Positions 12,173-22,364 of a stretch of 64,000 nucleotides of DNA are shown here, piece by piece; the stretch's first letter is position 1; each line of letters starts with the position of its first letter. The translations under genes were made by a program, and so were the position numbers. The notes beneath the pieces were generated by a model. It was not told where the DNA came from. It saw only the letters and a program-made list of their open reading frames with translations, and did no database searches. The stretch covers positions 1-64,000 of the forward strand of contig NW_027331346.1 in NCBI RefSeq assembly GCF_022965805.1. The letters run 5' to 3'. This stretch comes from Primulina eburnea. Lineage: Eukaryota > Streptophyta > Magnoliopsida > Lamiales > Gesneriaceae.

Positions 12173-13119
12173 ATGACGTCACAGTCCTTCCACGAGAGAG
12201 AGGTGGAGTTCGCTATTGATCTTGTGCCAGGCACTGTGCCAATATATAAGGCACCGTACCGTCTAGCTCCAGCTGAGATGTCAGAACTCAAACAGCAGAT
12301 TCAGGAGCTTCTAGACAAGGAATTTATTCACCATAGTTTCTCACCTTGGGGCGCACCAGTGCTCTTTGTAAAGAATAAAGATAGGAGCATGAGGTTGTGT
12401 ATCGATTACAGAGAACTGAACAAGGTAACAATCTAGAATAAATACCCACTACCAAGGATCGAGGACATATTTGATATGTTACAGGGAGCTACGATGTTCT
12501 CTAAGATAGATCTAAGATCAGGGTATCATCAGCTGAAGGTAAAAGATGGAGATGTTCATATGACAACCTTCAAAACTAGGTATGGGCACTACGAGTTCTT
12601 TGTGATGCCGTTGGACTGAAGAATGCTCCAGAAATTTTTATGGACCTCATGAACCGAGTATTTAATCCCTACCTAGATCAGTTCGTCATAGTGTTCATTA
12701 ACGACATTCTTATCTACTCAAAGAGCCATGAGGAGCACAGTCAACATTTGGGTACAGTGTTGCAGGTTTTGCAGAGCCACTAGTTGTTTGCGAAATTCAG
12801 TAAGTGTGAATTCTGGTTGGAGAAATTAGCATTTTTGGGTCATATAATATCAATCAGTGGTATTGAGGTGGATCTAGATAAGGTGGCAGCAGTTAAAGAA
12901 TTGGTTGAACCGAAGAATGCGTCAGAGATCCGCAGTTTCCTAGGCCTGGCAGGCTACTACATGAAGTTTATTCAGCGGTTTTCCTGGATCGCAGTGCCAC
13001 TCACTTCATTGACTAAAAATAATGCTAAATTTGTATGGAGTGAAGAGTGTCAGAAGAGCTTCCATACTTTGAAGCAAGCTCTTGTTTCAGCGCCAGTTTT
13101 AGCCATACCATCAGGGTAA
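12173..13119 (+). pseudogene. Reverse transcriptase of Tekay element B
   Basis: The pieces 12173-12436 and 12784-13119 and the intervening out-of-frame stretch carry the [41 protein letters not shown] (from about 12505), then at about 12685-12720 a catalytic box reading FINDILIYS, then FLGHIISISGIEVD. The expected FIDD is FIND, so the first catalytic Asp of the pair has become Asn. Together with stops after NKVTI and at 12781, and a frameshift near 12612, this makes the enzyme dead. Confidence 0.8.
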
Positions 13120-13128
13120 GGTTATTTT

Positions 13129-13590
13129 GTGTTTTACACCGATGCTTTTAAGCTCGGGTTAGGCACATTATTAATGCAACATGGTCGGGTTATAGCATAT
13201 GCCTCCAGACAGTTAAAAGTGCATGAGAAGAACTATCTGACCCATGATCTCGAGTTAGCTGCTGTTGTCTTTGCGTTGAAGATATATAGAAATTATTTGT
13301 ACAACGAGAAATGACAGATATTTACGGATCACAAGAGTCTCAAGTATTTCTTCACCCAAAGAGAGCTGAATATGAGGCAAAGACTGTGGTTGTAGTTGGT
13401 AAAAGACTACAATTGCGAAATTAGCTACCATCCAGGGAAAGCTAATGTTGTGGCAGATGCTTTGAGCAGGAAAGTAGCAGTCGTAGCACAGCTGTCAACG
13501 CGAAGATCTCTTCAGTCAGAAATTCAGAGGTTTGGCCTAGAGAATTATCCTAAGGGCAGAGCTCCTAAGCTATCTAAGCTGACAGTCTAG
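13129..13590 (+). pseudogene. RNase H and connection of Tekay element B
   Basis: [19 protein letters not shown] holds the first RNase H Asp. It is followed by [21 protein letters not shown], then after a stop FTDHKSLKYFFTQRELNMRQR, and then CEISYHPGKANVVADALSRK, the classic end of the gypsy RNase H. Stops at 13312 and near 13395 break it. Confidence 0.75.
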
Positions 13591-13689
13591 TCTTCTTTGC
13601 TATACCTAATCCGTAGTTGTCAGCCTTCGGATGAGCAAATATAGAAGTGGAGACTGAAGGATGAGGCCAAGGGCAATGTACTCTACATT

Positions 13690-15000
13690 GTGTTTGATGG
13701 CATTGTAAGATACAGGGGAAGGATGTGGGTGCCTAGTGTTGATTCGATCAGAGAGGATATTTTGACAGAGGCACATACATCTCCGTATTCTATCCACCCA
13801 AGAGGTGCCAAGATGTACAAGGATTTGCAGGTACTATTTTGGTGGCCAAGTATGAAGCGTGACATCCGTCGATTTGTGTCTGAATGTCTCACTTGTCAGC
13901 AAGTGCAAGCAGAGCATCAGATGCCAGCAGGAATGCTTAAGCCGCTCTCTATCACTGAGTGGAAATGGGAGAACATCGCCATGGATTTCGTTGTTGGTTT
14001 GTCAAGGTCAGTCAGAGCATCCAATGCCATTTGGGTTATAGTGGACCGACTTACTAAGTCAGCGCATTTCTTACCGGTGAAGACGACTTTTTCCATGACT
14101 CAGTATCCAGAGCTCTATATCTGGGAGATAGTCCGGTTGCACGGGATCCCAGTTTTTATTGTGTCCGACAGAGACCCGAGGTTTACATCGTCCTTTTGGA
14201 AGAGTTTACATGTAGCCATGTGGACGAAGTTTCTATTTAGTACAGGATTCCACCCTTAGAGAGATGGCAGTCTAAGCGAGTGATTCAGATTTTGGAGGAC
14301 TTGTTGAGAGCTTGTGTGATCGATTTCCATGGGAATTTAGAATCAAAGCTACCTCTAGTGGAGTTTACCTACAACAACAGTTTCCAATCATCTATAGGTA
14401 TGGCTCCCTACGAGGCACTGTATTGGAGGAAGTGCAGATCGCTGATTCATTGGGATGAAGTCGGTGAGAGATCAGAACTTATTCCAGAGATTGTTCAGCG
14501 GACTGCAGATGTGGTGGTCAAGATTCGAGATAGGATGAAGACTGCCCAGAATCGTCAAAAAAGTTATGCTGATAAGAGGAGAAGAGATCTTGAGTTTGTC
14601 GTAGGTGACCACGTCTTCGTGAAGATAACACCTATGAAGGGTGTTATGAGGTCTGGGAAGAGAGGCAAGCTCAGTACAAGATTTATTAGACCATTCGGAT
14701 ACTTGACAGAGTTGGGACTCTAGCTTATCGTGTAGCCCTACCGTCGAATCTGGTCGGGGTACACAACGTGTTCCACGTCTCGATGCTGAGGAAGTATCTA
14801 GCAAACCCTTCGCATTTTTTGTGCTATGAGCCATTGCAGCTTGCTCCGGACCTGTCGTATGAGGAAAGACCTGTCTAAATCCTAAACAAGCAGGAGTGGA
14901 AGCTTCGGAACAAGGTGACCAAGTTGGTCATGGTCCGGTGGCTGAATCAATCAGTAGAGGAGGCTACTTGGGAGGCCGAGGCAGACATGAGGAATTGCTA
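13690..15000 (+). pseudogene. Integrase and chromodomain region of Tekay element B
   Basis: 13690-14259 covers the zinc finger (SECLTCQQVQAEHQ, with H residues upstream) and the core with MDFVVGLSRS and IVSDRDPRFTSSFW. 14280-14723 continues the core and C-terminus with APYEALYWRKCRS and the MKTAQNRQKSYADKRRRDLEF block. The catalytic Glu region is lost in a frame break around 14259-14280. From 14723 to 15000 a degraded chromodomain-like tail can be followed in several frames. Confidence 0.75.
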
Positions 15001-15047
15001 CCCGGAACTGTTTGGTAAGACTTAATTTCGAGGACAAAATTTATTTA

Positions 15048-15061
15048 AGTAGGGGAGGAAT
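15048..15061 (+). other. Polypurine tract of element B
   Basis: The purine-rich tract (reading AGTAGGGGAGGAAT) stands directly before the TGTAGAGCCC start of LTR-B. It is preceded by the conserved TTTCGAGGACAAAATTT stretch also seen in Tekay-A. Confidence 0.75.
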
Positions 15062-15985
15062 TGTAGAGCCCAAAATCAGAATACATAAAACTATGTATTT
15101 ATTTAATTGTTAACTTATTTATTTAAATTAAAATGATTTTAACGATGCATTATTTATGAATTTGCATTATTTTAAATTATTTATGATTTTCTGATACGCG
15201 TTAAAATGTTTTCTTGAGTTTCATGTTTCAGGCGATTATTTGATACAGGATCGAGGAAAAGAGACCGGCGACGATTTTGAACATTTTAAAATGTGGTATT
15301 TTATTTTAAGTCAAGAAAATGGCATTTTAAATGATTTATTTGGTTTTAGTATTTTAAGAGCCTAATTTAATTATTAGGTGGTTTTATGAATTTTTTAAAC
15401 TTTTAAAGATTTTTCACTTGTGTATTTTATTTTAAATTAAGATATTTTAGAAAAGCTAGTGCTGGGTTAGCATTTTAATTAACATTTTTATTAGCATGTT
15501 AATTGGGTAATTAGTAAATATTTCCCCCTAATTATATTAAAACACACGCGCAGACACTTTAACACACACTCAACTACACGACACACACAAACACATTTTT
15601 CCTTCACTTTCATTTAAATTTTTGAGAGCAAAAGACTTAGGGTTCTAAGAGCTTCAGCAGCCGCCCCTTTCTCTTCAAATATTTCCAGTAATTCACGTTG
15701 ATTTTTTTGCAAGAAATCGAGCCACAAATCATTCCGGATCAACCCTCGCACCTTCCCCGCTTTGGTATCGTCGATTAGAATTTTTAAGTATCAAAAGCAT
15801 GTATATTCTATTTTTCTGCATCGATCTCGTTATATTATGTGTTGTGATTTTTATTATGCGTGAAATCAATGTATGTTGTGAAAAGTTTGAGAAAAAACGT
15901 TTGAAACAATTTTTAGATCAGAAAATTTTAGATTTTAAAATGTGTTTCCTGTCATTTCGATTTCTGTGAAAAATTGGTTGTTTTT
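15062..15985 (+). repeat. 3' LTR of element B, first part (LTR-B family)
   Basis: Starts TGTAGAGCCC after the polypurine tract. It shares, at the same relative positions, a CAGGCGAT...GATCGAGGAAAAGA block, a region of AACACACAC-type repeats and an AGGGTTCTAAGAGC stretch with the LTR-B copies at 41522-44237 and 54391-57208. It breaks off in a T run at 15985, where the SIRE element inserted, and resumes at 25103. Net LTR length is about 2.67 kb. Confidence 0.85.
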
Positions 15986-17137
15986 TGAAGAACCTAAAGG
16001 GGGGGTGAATAGGTTCTTTTAGGCCCTTTAGCGTTTTTAAAACGAGTTTGCAAAAATTGCAAGCGGAAGACTTGAGGGACAATCACAAATAAAATGAATG
16101 CGTAAAGTAAGTGCGTAAAATAAATGCGTAGTAAAGTAAATGCGTAAAGTAAAGAGGGATAGAGATGTTTATGGAAGTTCGACGAAGAATCGTCTACGTC
16201 TCCCCTTCTCGATGAGGATCGAGGTATCACTATATCGACTTGGCTTTAGGAGCTCCAAGCTAGCTTTTACAACCACGCCTCGATGCGTCTACTTGGCCTT
16301 GAGGGCTCCAAGGATAGCCACGAACTTTACAACCCACTCGAGAGTATTACTTTCACTCTTTTTCTACAACTCTTTTGATATTACAACTCTTTTAATCAAC
16401 GCACACAAGAGATAGTAGAAAGCTTTGTAAGAGACAAGAGAGAGTGGAGTGGATGTTTGAAAATGCATCCTCAAAGGCCTATTTATACTAGTCTTGGACG
16501 CCAAGGTTCGGATCTTCTGTTTATGCTTCGGAACGTCCGATGTGATTGAAATCAATTTGCGTAATTCTGGGATGACTTCGGATCGTCCGTTCTTGACTTC
16601 GTAGGGTCCGAACATGTGCTTCGGATGGACCGATCAAACTTCGTATCTTCCGAACAGTTCTTTCAGACAGTGTGTGAACAGCTTCGGAAGGTCCGAACTC
16701 AAGTTCGTACCGTCCGAACATTCCCGCGTTTCCAGAGATTTGAAATCTTCAACACTTCGTAGCGTCCGATCATGTCCTTCGTAGCGTCCGAAATCTTACT
16801 CAATCAATCAGTCAGATCAATTTGTCTCCGCATTCAAGTGATTTGATTGCTTGTGTTCGGAACGTCCGATCACGTCTTCGGACCGTCCGAACGCTCTCCT
16901 CGCAGCTTCCGAACAGCTTCTATTTTGCTTCTGAATTGCACAATTTCGGACCGTCCGAACCGAATGTCGGATCTTCCGAACGTAACCTGTTCTTAATTTC
17001 CTGCATGCCTCAATATAAAACATTAGTACATTTTTAATCCAAGTTTTGGTATCATCAAAACAAAAACTTTGGGATATGTTACAGCATTAAAAACATTAAT
17101 CTCATCCTCGAGATTTGTATGCGTTTAAGGCGTAACA
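15986..17137 (-). repeat. 3' LTR of the SIRE element
   Basis: On the minus strand it runs from TGTTACGCC to CTTCA. It contains the dyad array and TATA box described separately. The stop-to-stop translations of this copy and of 23946-25097 are the same in every frame looked at. Confidence 0.93.
16481..16985 (-). promoter_or_regulatory. U3 promoter of SIRE: dyad array plus TATA box
   Basis: On the minus strand a TATAAATAGGCC-type TATA box lies at 16481-16487 (plus strand ATTTATA). Immediately upstream of it (16495-16985) lie about 13 copies of a 15-bp near-palindrome, consensus TTCGGA-N3-TCCGAA, some with one half-site mutated to TTCGTA. Spacing is irregular, 20-60 bp. The position is that of an LTR enhancer. 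An identical array is at 24441-24945 in the other LTR. Which protein binds is unknown to me. Confidence 0.7.
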
Positions 17138-17153
17138 ATCTCCCCCTTTTTGA
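17138..17153 (-). other. Polypurine tract of SIRE
   Basis: On the minus strand a run AAAAAGGGGGAGAT precedes the TGTTACG start of the 3' LTR. Confidence 0.85.
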
Positions 17154-17254
17154 TGATCACAAAACTTGGTTAAAAATTGAGAAACAATAATCAACATAAT
17201 CTAAATTATTATTAAATAACTCCCCCTTAATCAAATAACAAGTCTAAGAGGTTG

Positions 17255-17369
17255 AATTAAGGCGAATTTATTTAATAACCATTTAACAGCAATTTTAACC
17301 AAATAAATTTGAATTAAGGCGAATTTATTTAATAACCATTTAATAGCAATTTTAACCAAATAAATTCTC
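17255..17369. repeat. Tandem duplication of about 58 bp before the SIRE polypurine tract
   Basis: Two adjacent copies of a GAATTAAGGCGAATTTATTT-type unit ending in CCAAATAAAT, differing by very few bases (AACAGC versus AATAGC). A pyrimidine tract (CTCCCCCTTTTT, polypurine on the minus strand) follows the second copy at 17368-17379. It lies in the non-coding gap between the extra ORF and the 3' LTR. Confidence 0.85.
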
Positions 17370-17501
17370 CCCCTTTTTGTGATAAGCAAAAAGACATAAG
17401 CATAAAGAGAGACAAATAAACAGGTAAAATATCCACTAATAAATGCAATTCTTTTATACAATGATGCATAAAGATAAAATAAAAAATAACAAAAACATAA
17501 G

Positions 17502-18773
17502 CTAAGAATCCGCATCCCGCGACTCTCTATGTCTCCTCATCTCAGCCTCGATGGAATCCAGACGCGAAGAAGTCTCGGTATGATGGCGCTCTAAGGTAGG
17601 CTCTAAAAGAGAAAAACGAGTGTCGAAACGAGTCTCCAATCGCTCGAGATACTCGAAAATCCGATCGTAGGGTCCAGAGGGAGCAGGCGGAGTGAAGCCA
17701 TGAGGAAGGTCATCCATGGTCATCAAAGGAGTGCTAATAGGGTCGGGAACACGCTGATGGGATGAAGAGGGAATATCAACCGAAGGGGTAGGAGTGGTAC
17801 CCGTAGTAGGGGGACCAGCGGGAAATCCTCTCGTCTGAACGTGAGGAGGAAGGAGACCGAAGGGAACATGAAAGTGTTCGGTCGGACGATAGGACGCAAA
17901 GATGCGATCCTTGTCGATGACCCAAGAGGATAAGACGGGATTCCAAGAGAGTCCCATCTTAACAACAGTATCATGGTCGATAGTCTCGCGAGGAGAAATA
18001 GATAAGGATTCTTCATCTGTAAAGTCAATGCCCAGATGGGCTAGAATCCGGTTAATGAACCGGCCAAATGGAAAAGAGACGCGAGTAGAAGAAGCCGCGT
18101 ACTCCATGGCGTACATAAGAAAACGGGGAAGGTTAAAAGGACGCTGGGAGACTAAATAATAGAGAATGTACAGATCGAGATATTTGCAAGTGGAGAGGTC
18201 TCCACTGCGAGGAACAATAGAAGAAGTGATGAGCTTCAGAACAAGCTGAAGCTGAGGAGAAAGGTCCTTCGCATGAGGACGGTCATCGGCAGGAGTAGGC
18301 GGACGACCGAAGATGGTGGTCAAGGCAGTGACTCGATCAAAAGTGGGGTCATTCTCAGTCCAAGACTGAGAAAAGAACTCACTCGGTCCGTCTCGAGGAA
18401 GATCGAACCAAGTGGAGAGGTCGGCGGTAGAAAAAGAAATGAACCGACCCTGAACAATGGTAACAACACGAGTGTCATCACCACCAAGAACTAAGGAAAA
18501 GTTCGCATAGAACTGATGTATGAGAGAGGGGTAGATGAGATCAGGTACGGAAGGTAGAAAGAAGTTTCCCCAACGTTGAGACTCAATAAGAGTAATCAAC
18601 GTAAAGGAATTCGCACGGAGGTATTCGGTGTGAAGGGTACGACCAGGCAGAATGTTACGGGTTTCGAATTCAGGTGGGGTAGGACGAGGATTGGGTGGTT
18701 GGGTAAGATCATGATGAAAGGCACCGTGACGAGGGCGAACATTTCGGCCAGCTACGTTACGGCGCGGAGGCAT
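17502..18773 (-). CDS. Extra 3' ORF of the SIRE element (423 aa, env-like position)
   Basis: Intact 423-codon ORF between pol and the 3' LTR, where SIRE elements carry their 'envelope-like' frame. The N-terminus is basic and proline-rich (MPPRRNVAGRNVRPR). Residues about 60-290 contain SLIHQFYANFSLV and VQGRFISFSTADLSTWFDLP, which resemble the plant 'putative transposon protein' domain found in such ORFs; this is recalled, not searched. A Pro/Thr-rich linker (about 310-370) leads to a charged C-terminus (RIFEYLERLETRFDTRFSLL onward) with coiled-coil character. I see no signal peptide and no clear membrane segment, so an envelope role is not supported by the sequence. A TATA box and dyad array stand just upstream (18849-19200), suggesting its own promoter. 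The start is the first ATG after a short pyrimidine-rich leader. Confidence 0.8.
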   Translation of the reverse strand: MPPRRNVAGRNVRPRHGAFHHDLTQPPNPRPTPPEFETRNILPGRTLHTEYLRANSFTLITLIESQRWGNFFLPSVPDLIYPSLIHQFYANFSLVLGGDDTRVVTIVQGRFISFSTADLSTWFDLPRDGPSEFFSQSWTENDPTFDRVTALTTIFGRPPTPADDRPHAKDLSPQLQLVLKLITSSIVPRSGDLSTCKYLDLYILYYLVSQRPFNLPRFLMYAMEYAASSTRVSFPFGRFINRILAHLGIDFTDEESLSISPRETIDHDTVVKMGLSWNPVLSSWVIDKDRIFASYRPTEHFHVPFGLLPPHVQTRGFPAGPPTTGTTPTPSVDIPSSSHQRVPDPISTPLMTMDDLPHGFTPPAPSGPYDRIFEYLERLETRFDTRFSLLEPTLERHHTETSSRLDSIEAEMRRHRESRDADS

Positions 18774-18848
18774 AGTGAGTAGTGAGTGTTTTGTGTGGGG
18801 AAAGAAAGAAAGAGTGAATGAGCAAATAAATCAGAGGATCCGAACGCC

Positions 18849-19200
18849 TATTTATAGGCCATGTTCGGACGGTCCGAACATGAGTTCGGAAGGTCCGGAA
18901 TTTGAACGGAACGGTTATCTGGCAATCAGTTCGGACGATCCGATTCGTAATCGGACAATCCGATCATAGAACGGAGGCTACGAAGCGTAAACGGAGGGTC
19001 CGAAGTCTGACAATCAGGCATGGGAAGGCGCGAACATTAAATGACATTGGAAGGAGTTCGGACGATCCGATGTTTGTTCGGATGGTCCGAAGAGGGAATC
19101 GGAGGTTCTGGAACCTATGGTCAGGTTCGGACGATCCGAACACGTTCGGTGGATCCGAGGTGAAACGGAGCATCCGAATAGGAGCGGTGATTCCGAAGTA
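18849..19200 (-). promoter_or_regulatory. Putative internal promoter for the SIRE extra ORF
   Basis: On the minus strand TATAAATAGGCG (18849-18856 as TATAAATA) lies 83 nt before the ATG at 18773, followed by a CT- and CA-rich leader. Upstream, 18862-19200, are about a dozen TTCGGA-N3-TCCGAA-type dyads, several perfect or nearly so (for example TTCGGACGATCCGAA at about 19124-19139). It repeats the array-plus-TATA layout of the LTR but is not a copy of the LTR sequence. The promoter function is inferred. Confidence 0.6.
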
Positions 19201-19367
19201 GCCAAGATGAGGAACACCTAAAATTTAAAATATTTAGCACATAAATGAATGTTGAGCCATAATTATGGATAAATACAATTAATTTGTATTATCCGACATT
19301 ATAATGCTCACATTAATAATACTCCCCCTCAATTTAACAAATATGTACGAGAGTATTCGACTAGTGT

Positions 19368-22364
19368 TTACAACTCAATCATGCCAAGTTCACCACGCAA
19401 ACGAGTAAAAGTAGATTCATCTAGTGGTTTTGTAAAAATATCAGCAATTTGATTCTTGGTGTCAACATAGTGAAGTTCAACATCATTTTGCTCAATGTGA
19501 TCACGAATGAAATGATGTCGAATGTCAATATGTTTAGTACGAGAATGTTGAACTGGATTCTTTGTTAGACATATGGTGCTTGTATTATCACAAAAGATTG
19601 GAATTTTTGAAAAAGTAACACCATAGTCGAGTAATTGATACTTCATCCAAAGAATTTGTGCACAACAACTACCGGCAGCCATATACTCGGCCTCGGTCGT
19701 TGAAAGTGCAACACAGTTTTGCTTTTTAGAAAACCATGACACCAAGCAATTTCCCAGAAAGAAACAAGTTCCACTAGTGCTCTTTCTATCCACCTTATAT
19801 CCTCCAAAGTCGGCATCACAGTAAGCTTTTAAATCGAAAAATGAGTTCTTAGAATACCATAATCCGAGATTTGGAGTATTTGAAAGATATTTGAAAATGC
19901 GTTTTAAGGCGAATAAGTGTGATTCCTTTGGACATGATTGAAATCGTGCACACAAGCAAACACTAAACATAATGTCAGGTCTACTAGCAGTCGCATAGAG
20001 TAGGGAGCCAATCATGCTACGAAATAACTTTTGGTCAACAGGTTTACCTCCCTCATCTTTGTCGAGTCTGACTGTCGTGCTCATAGGTGTGGATGAGGCT
20101 TTGGAAGACTCCATCCCAAACTTTTTTAGCATCTCCTTGATGTACTTTCCTTGGTTGACAAAGAAACCATCCTTGCATTGCTTGATTTGGAGACCAAGGA
20201 AGTAGTTGAGCTCGCCCATCATGCTCATCTCAAAGTGATCCTGCATAAGCTTAGAAAAATCTCTACACAAGTGTTCATTAGTAGCACCAAAAATAATATC
20301 ATCTACATATATTTGTACTATCAGCAAATCATTATTTTTAGTCAAGGTAAATAAGGTAATATCAACTTTACCTCTACAAAAACCATTAGACAGCAAAAAG
20401 GTAGATAATTTCTCATACCAAGCTCTAGGAGCTTGTTTCAAACCATACAAAGCCTTATCAAGTTTATACACATACACATAATCAGATAAGTGCACATCTT
20501 CAAAACCAATAGGTTGCTCAACATACACTTCTTCTTTCAAATCACCATTAAGAAAAGCACTTTTAACATCCATTTGAAACAATTTAAAGTCTCTAGAGCA
20601 AGCAAAAGCAAGTAGCATGCGAATGGATTCTAGTCTAGCAACAGGGGCATAAGTCTCATCATAATCAATTCCCTCTTCTTGACTATATCCTTTAGCTACT
20701 AGCCTAGCTTTATTTCTAGTGATTGTACCATGCTCATCTAACTTGTTCCTAAATACCCATTTAGTTCCTATGACAGGTCTATCAGTGGGTCTAGGTACAA
20801 GATTCCAAACTTTATTCCTTCTAAATTCATTTAGTTCATCTTGCATAGCAATAATCCAAGAATCATCAAGTAAAGCTTCTTCTATGTTCTTAGGCTCTAT
20901 GTGAGAAAGAAAAGCAAGATAATTGCACATATTAGAAGAGCGAGTAGATACTCCCTTCGATGGGCTACCAATGATGAGGTCCATGGGATGATCCTTGTGT
21001 GTAGTCCACTCCTTCGGAAGAGGTGCGTCCTCTTGATCTTTAGGAACATCATCTAGGCTTGTGGACTCCAACTTTTCGCCAAGGATATCTATATCATCAT
21101 CATCAGAAACAACAGTTCTAGGCAAGCAAGGGTTAGTTTCATCAAATATGACATGAATAGATTCTTCAACTAGTAAAGTACGTTTATTAAAGACTCTATA
21201 TGCTTTGCTAGAAGTAGAGTAACCAAGAAAGATACCTTTGTCCGATTTAGCATCGAACTTACCCAGGTTGTCCTTACCATTGTTGTGGATGAAGCATTTT
21301 GATCCAAAAGCGCGGAAGTAAGAAATGTTAGGCTTTCTCCCTCTCCATAGTTCGTATGGAGTTTTCTTGAGAATTGGCCTTATTGATACGCGATTGATGA
21401 TGTAACAAGCAGAACTCATTGCTTCAGCCCAAAAATATTTTGGTAGAGAATGCTCACATAGCATGGTCCTTGCAATCTCTACTAGGGTCCTATTCTTCCT
21501 CTCAACGACACCGTTTTGTTGAGGAGTTCTAGGACAAGAAAAGTTGTGACCAATGCCTTTGCTTTGACAAAAAATTGAAAAATTTTCATTTTGAAATTCC
21601 GTTCCGTGGTCACTACGGATTTGTTTGATCAAAAGATTTTTCTCATTTTCAACCTTTTTGACAAAAATTTTGAAATGATCAAAGGCATCATTTTTGTGGG
21701 CTAAAAACAATGTCCAAGTAAAACGTGAAAAATCATCTACAATGACAAAAGCATAAGATTTTCCTCCTAGACTAGTTGTCCTCGAGGGACCACATAAATC
21801 TAGGTGAAGTAATTCAAGGGGCATAGAAGTGGATACAAAATTTTTATTTTTAAAAGATTCCTTTGTGTGTTTACCAAGTTGACAAGCATCACAAAAAGAA
21901 TCTAATTTTAAATTCAGCTTTGGCATTCCGGAAACTAGGTCAAGTTTTAAAAGTTTTTCTATGGTGCTCATCCCAACATGACCAAGTCGTCTATGCCAAA
22001 GAATGTTGTCATCAACATTTAATGTTACAAGGCTTTTTATTTTTGAAAAAGATGAAATCTTTAAATCGACCTTGTAAACATTTTCACTTCTATAACCTTT
22101 GAAACTAATGGTTTTGTCAGTTGTGAGTGATACAGTGCAATCGTGTGGTGTGAATTTGACTTCATAACCCCTATCGCACAATTGACTAATGCTTAGGAGG
22201 TTATGTTTAAGCCCTTTCACAAGAAGTACATCATCAATAATAGTAGAGTTAGATATACCTATTGAGCCGATGCCTTCTATGATCCCTTTGCTGTTGTCTC
22301 CGAAGGTCACCGATCCCTTTTCTTTTGGTCGAATGGATTGTAGCAACTTCTTTTCTCCCGTCAT
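19368..22364 (-). CDS. SIRE pol: integrase, reverse transcriptase, RNase H (intact)
   Basis: 998 codons without a break. Counting from the first Met, the integrase zinc finger is H124/H129/C158/C161, and the core has D189 (HLDLCGP), D252 (RSDHGTEF) and E288 (VVERKNR), the exact D-x35-E spacing. Reverse transcriptase follows, with the [13 protein letters not shown] block and catalytic YVDD at 686-689. RNase H has D850 (YCDADFGG) and E891 (STTEAEY), ending with the [10 protein letters not shown] tail. The first Met lies just after the protease active site: the frame upstream of it reads [10 protein letters not shown]. So the true product starts upstream, as part of gag-pol. All catalytic residues are present, so the enzymes look potentially active. 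Confidence 0.9.
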   Translation of the reverse strand: MTGEKKLLQSIRPKEKGSVTFGDNSKGIIEGIGSIGISNSTIIDDVLLVKGLKHNLLSISQLCDRGYEVKFTPHDCTVSLTTDKTISFKGYRSENVYKVDLKISSFSKIKSLVTLNVDDNILWHRRLGHVGMSTIEKLLKLDLVSGMPKLNLKLDSFCDACQLGKHTKESFKNKNFVSTSMPLELLHLDLCGPSRTTSLGGKSYAFVIVDDFSRFTWTLFLAHKNDAFDHFKIFVKKVENEKNLLIKQIRSDHGTEFQNENFSIFCQSKGIGHNFSCPRTPQQNGVVERKNRTLVEIARTMLCEHSLPKYFWAEAMSSACYIINRVSIRPILKKTPYELWRGRKPNISYFRAFGSKCFIHNNGKDNLGKFDAKSDKGIFLGYSTSSKAYRVFNKRTLLVEESIHVIFDETNPCLPRTVVSDDDDIDILGEKLESTSLDDVPKDQEDAPLPKEWTTHKDHPMDLIIGSPSKGVSTRSSNMCNYLAFLSHIEPKNIEEALLDDSWIIAMQDELNEFRRNKVWNLVPRPTDRPVIGTKWVFRNKLDEHGTITRNKARLVAKGYSQEEGIDYDETYAPVARLESIRMLLAFACSRDFKLFQMDVKSAFLNGDLKEEVYVEQPIGFEDVHLSDYVYVYKLDKALYGLKQAPRAWYEKLSTFLLSNGFCRGKVDITLFTLTKNNDLLIVQIYVDDIIFGATNEHLCRDFSKLMQDHFEMSMMGELNYFLGLQIKQCKDGFFVNQGKYIKEMLKKFGMESSKASSTPMSTTVRLDKDEGGKPVDQKLFRSMIGSLLYATASRPDIMFSVCLCARFQSCPKESHLFALKRIFKYLSNTPNLGLWYSKNSFFDLKAYCDADFGGYKVDRKSTSGTCFFLGNCLVSWFSKKQNCVALSTTEAEYMAAGSCCAQILWMKYQLLDYGVTFSKIPIFCDNTSTICLTKNPVQHSRTKHIDIRHHFIRDHIEQNDVELHYVDTKNQIADIFTKPLDESTFTRLRGELGMIEL

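Noticed and set aside
16495..16985. CRISPR-like or satellite array
   Set aside because: A eukaryotic retrotransposon context; repeats are dyads of 15 bp at uneven spacing inside an LTR, with no spacer structure.
16140..17037. ORFs of 66-91 codons in the SIRE LTR (repeated at 24100-24997)
   Set aside because: LTR sequence translated by chance; GPSE/RSE words are the dyads read as codons.
17502..18773. Calling the extra SIRE ORF an envelope glycoprotein
   Set aside because: No signal peptide, membrane segment or glycoprotein-like pattern can be seen; only the position is env-like.
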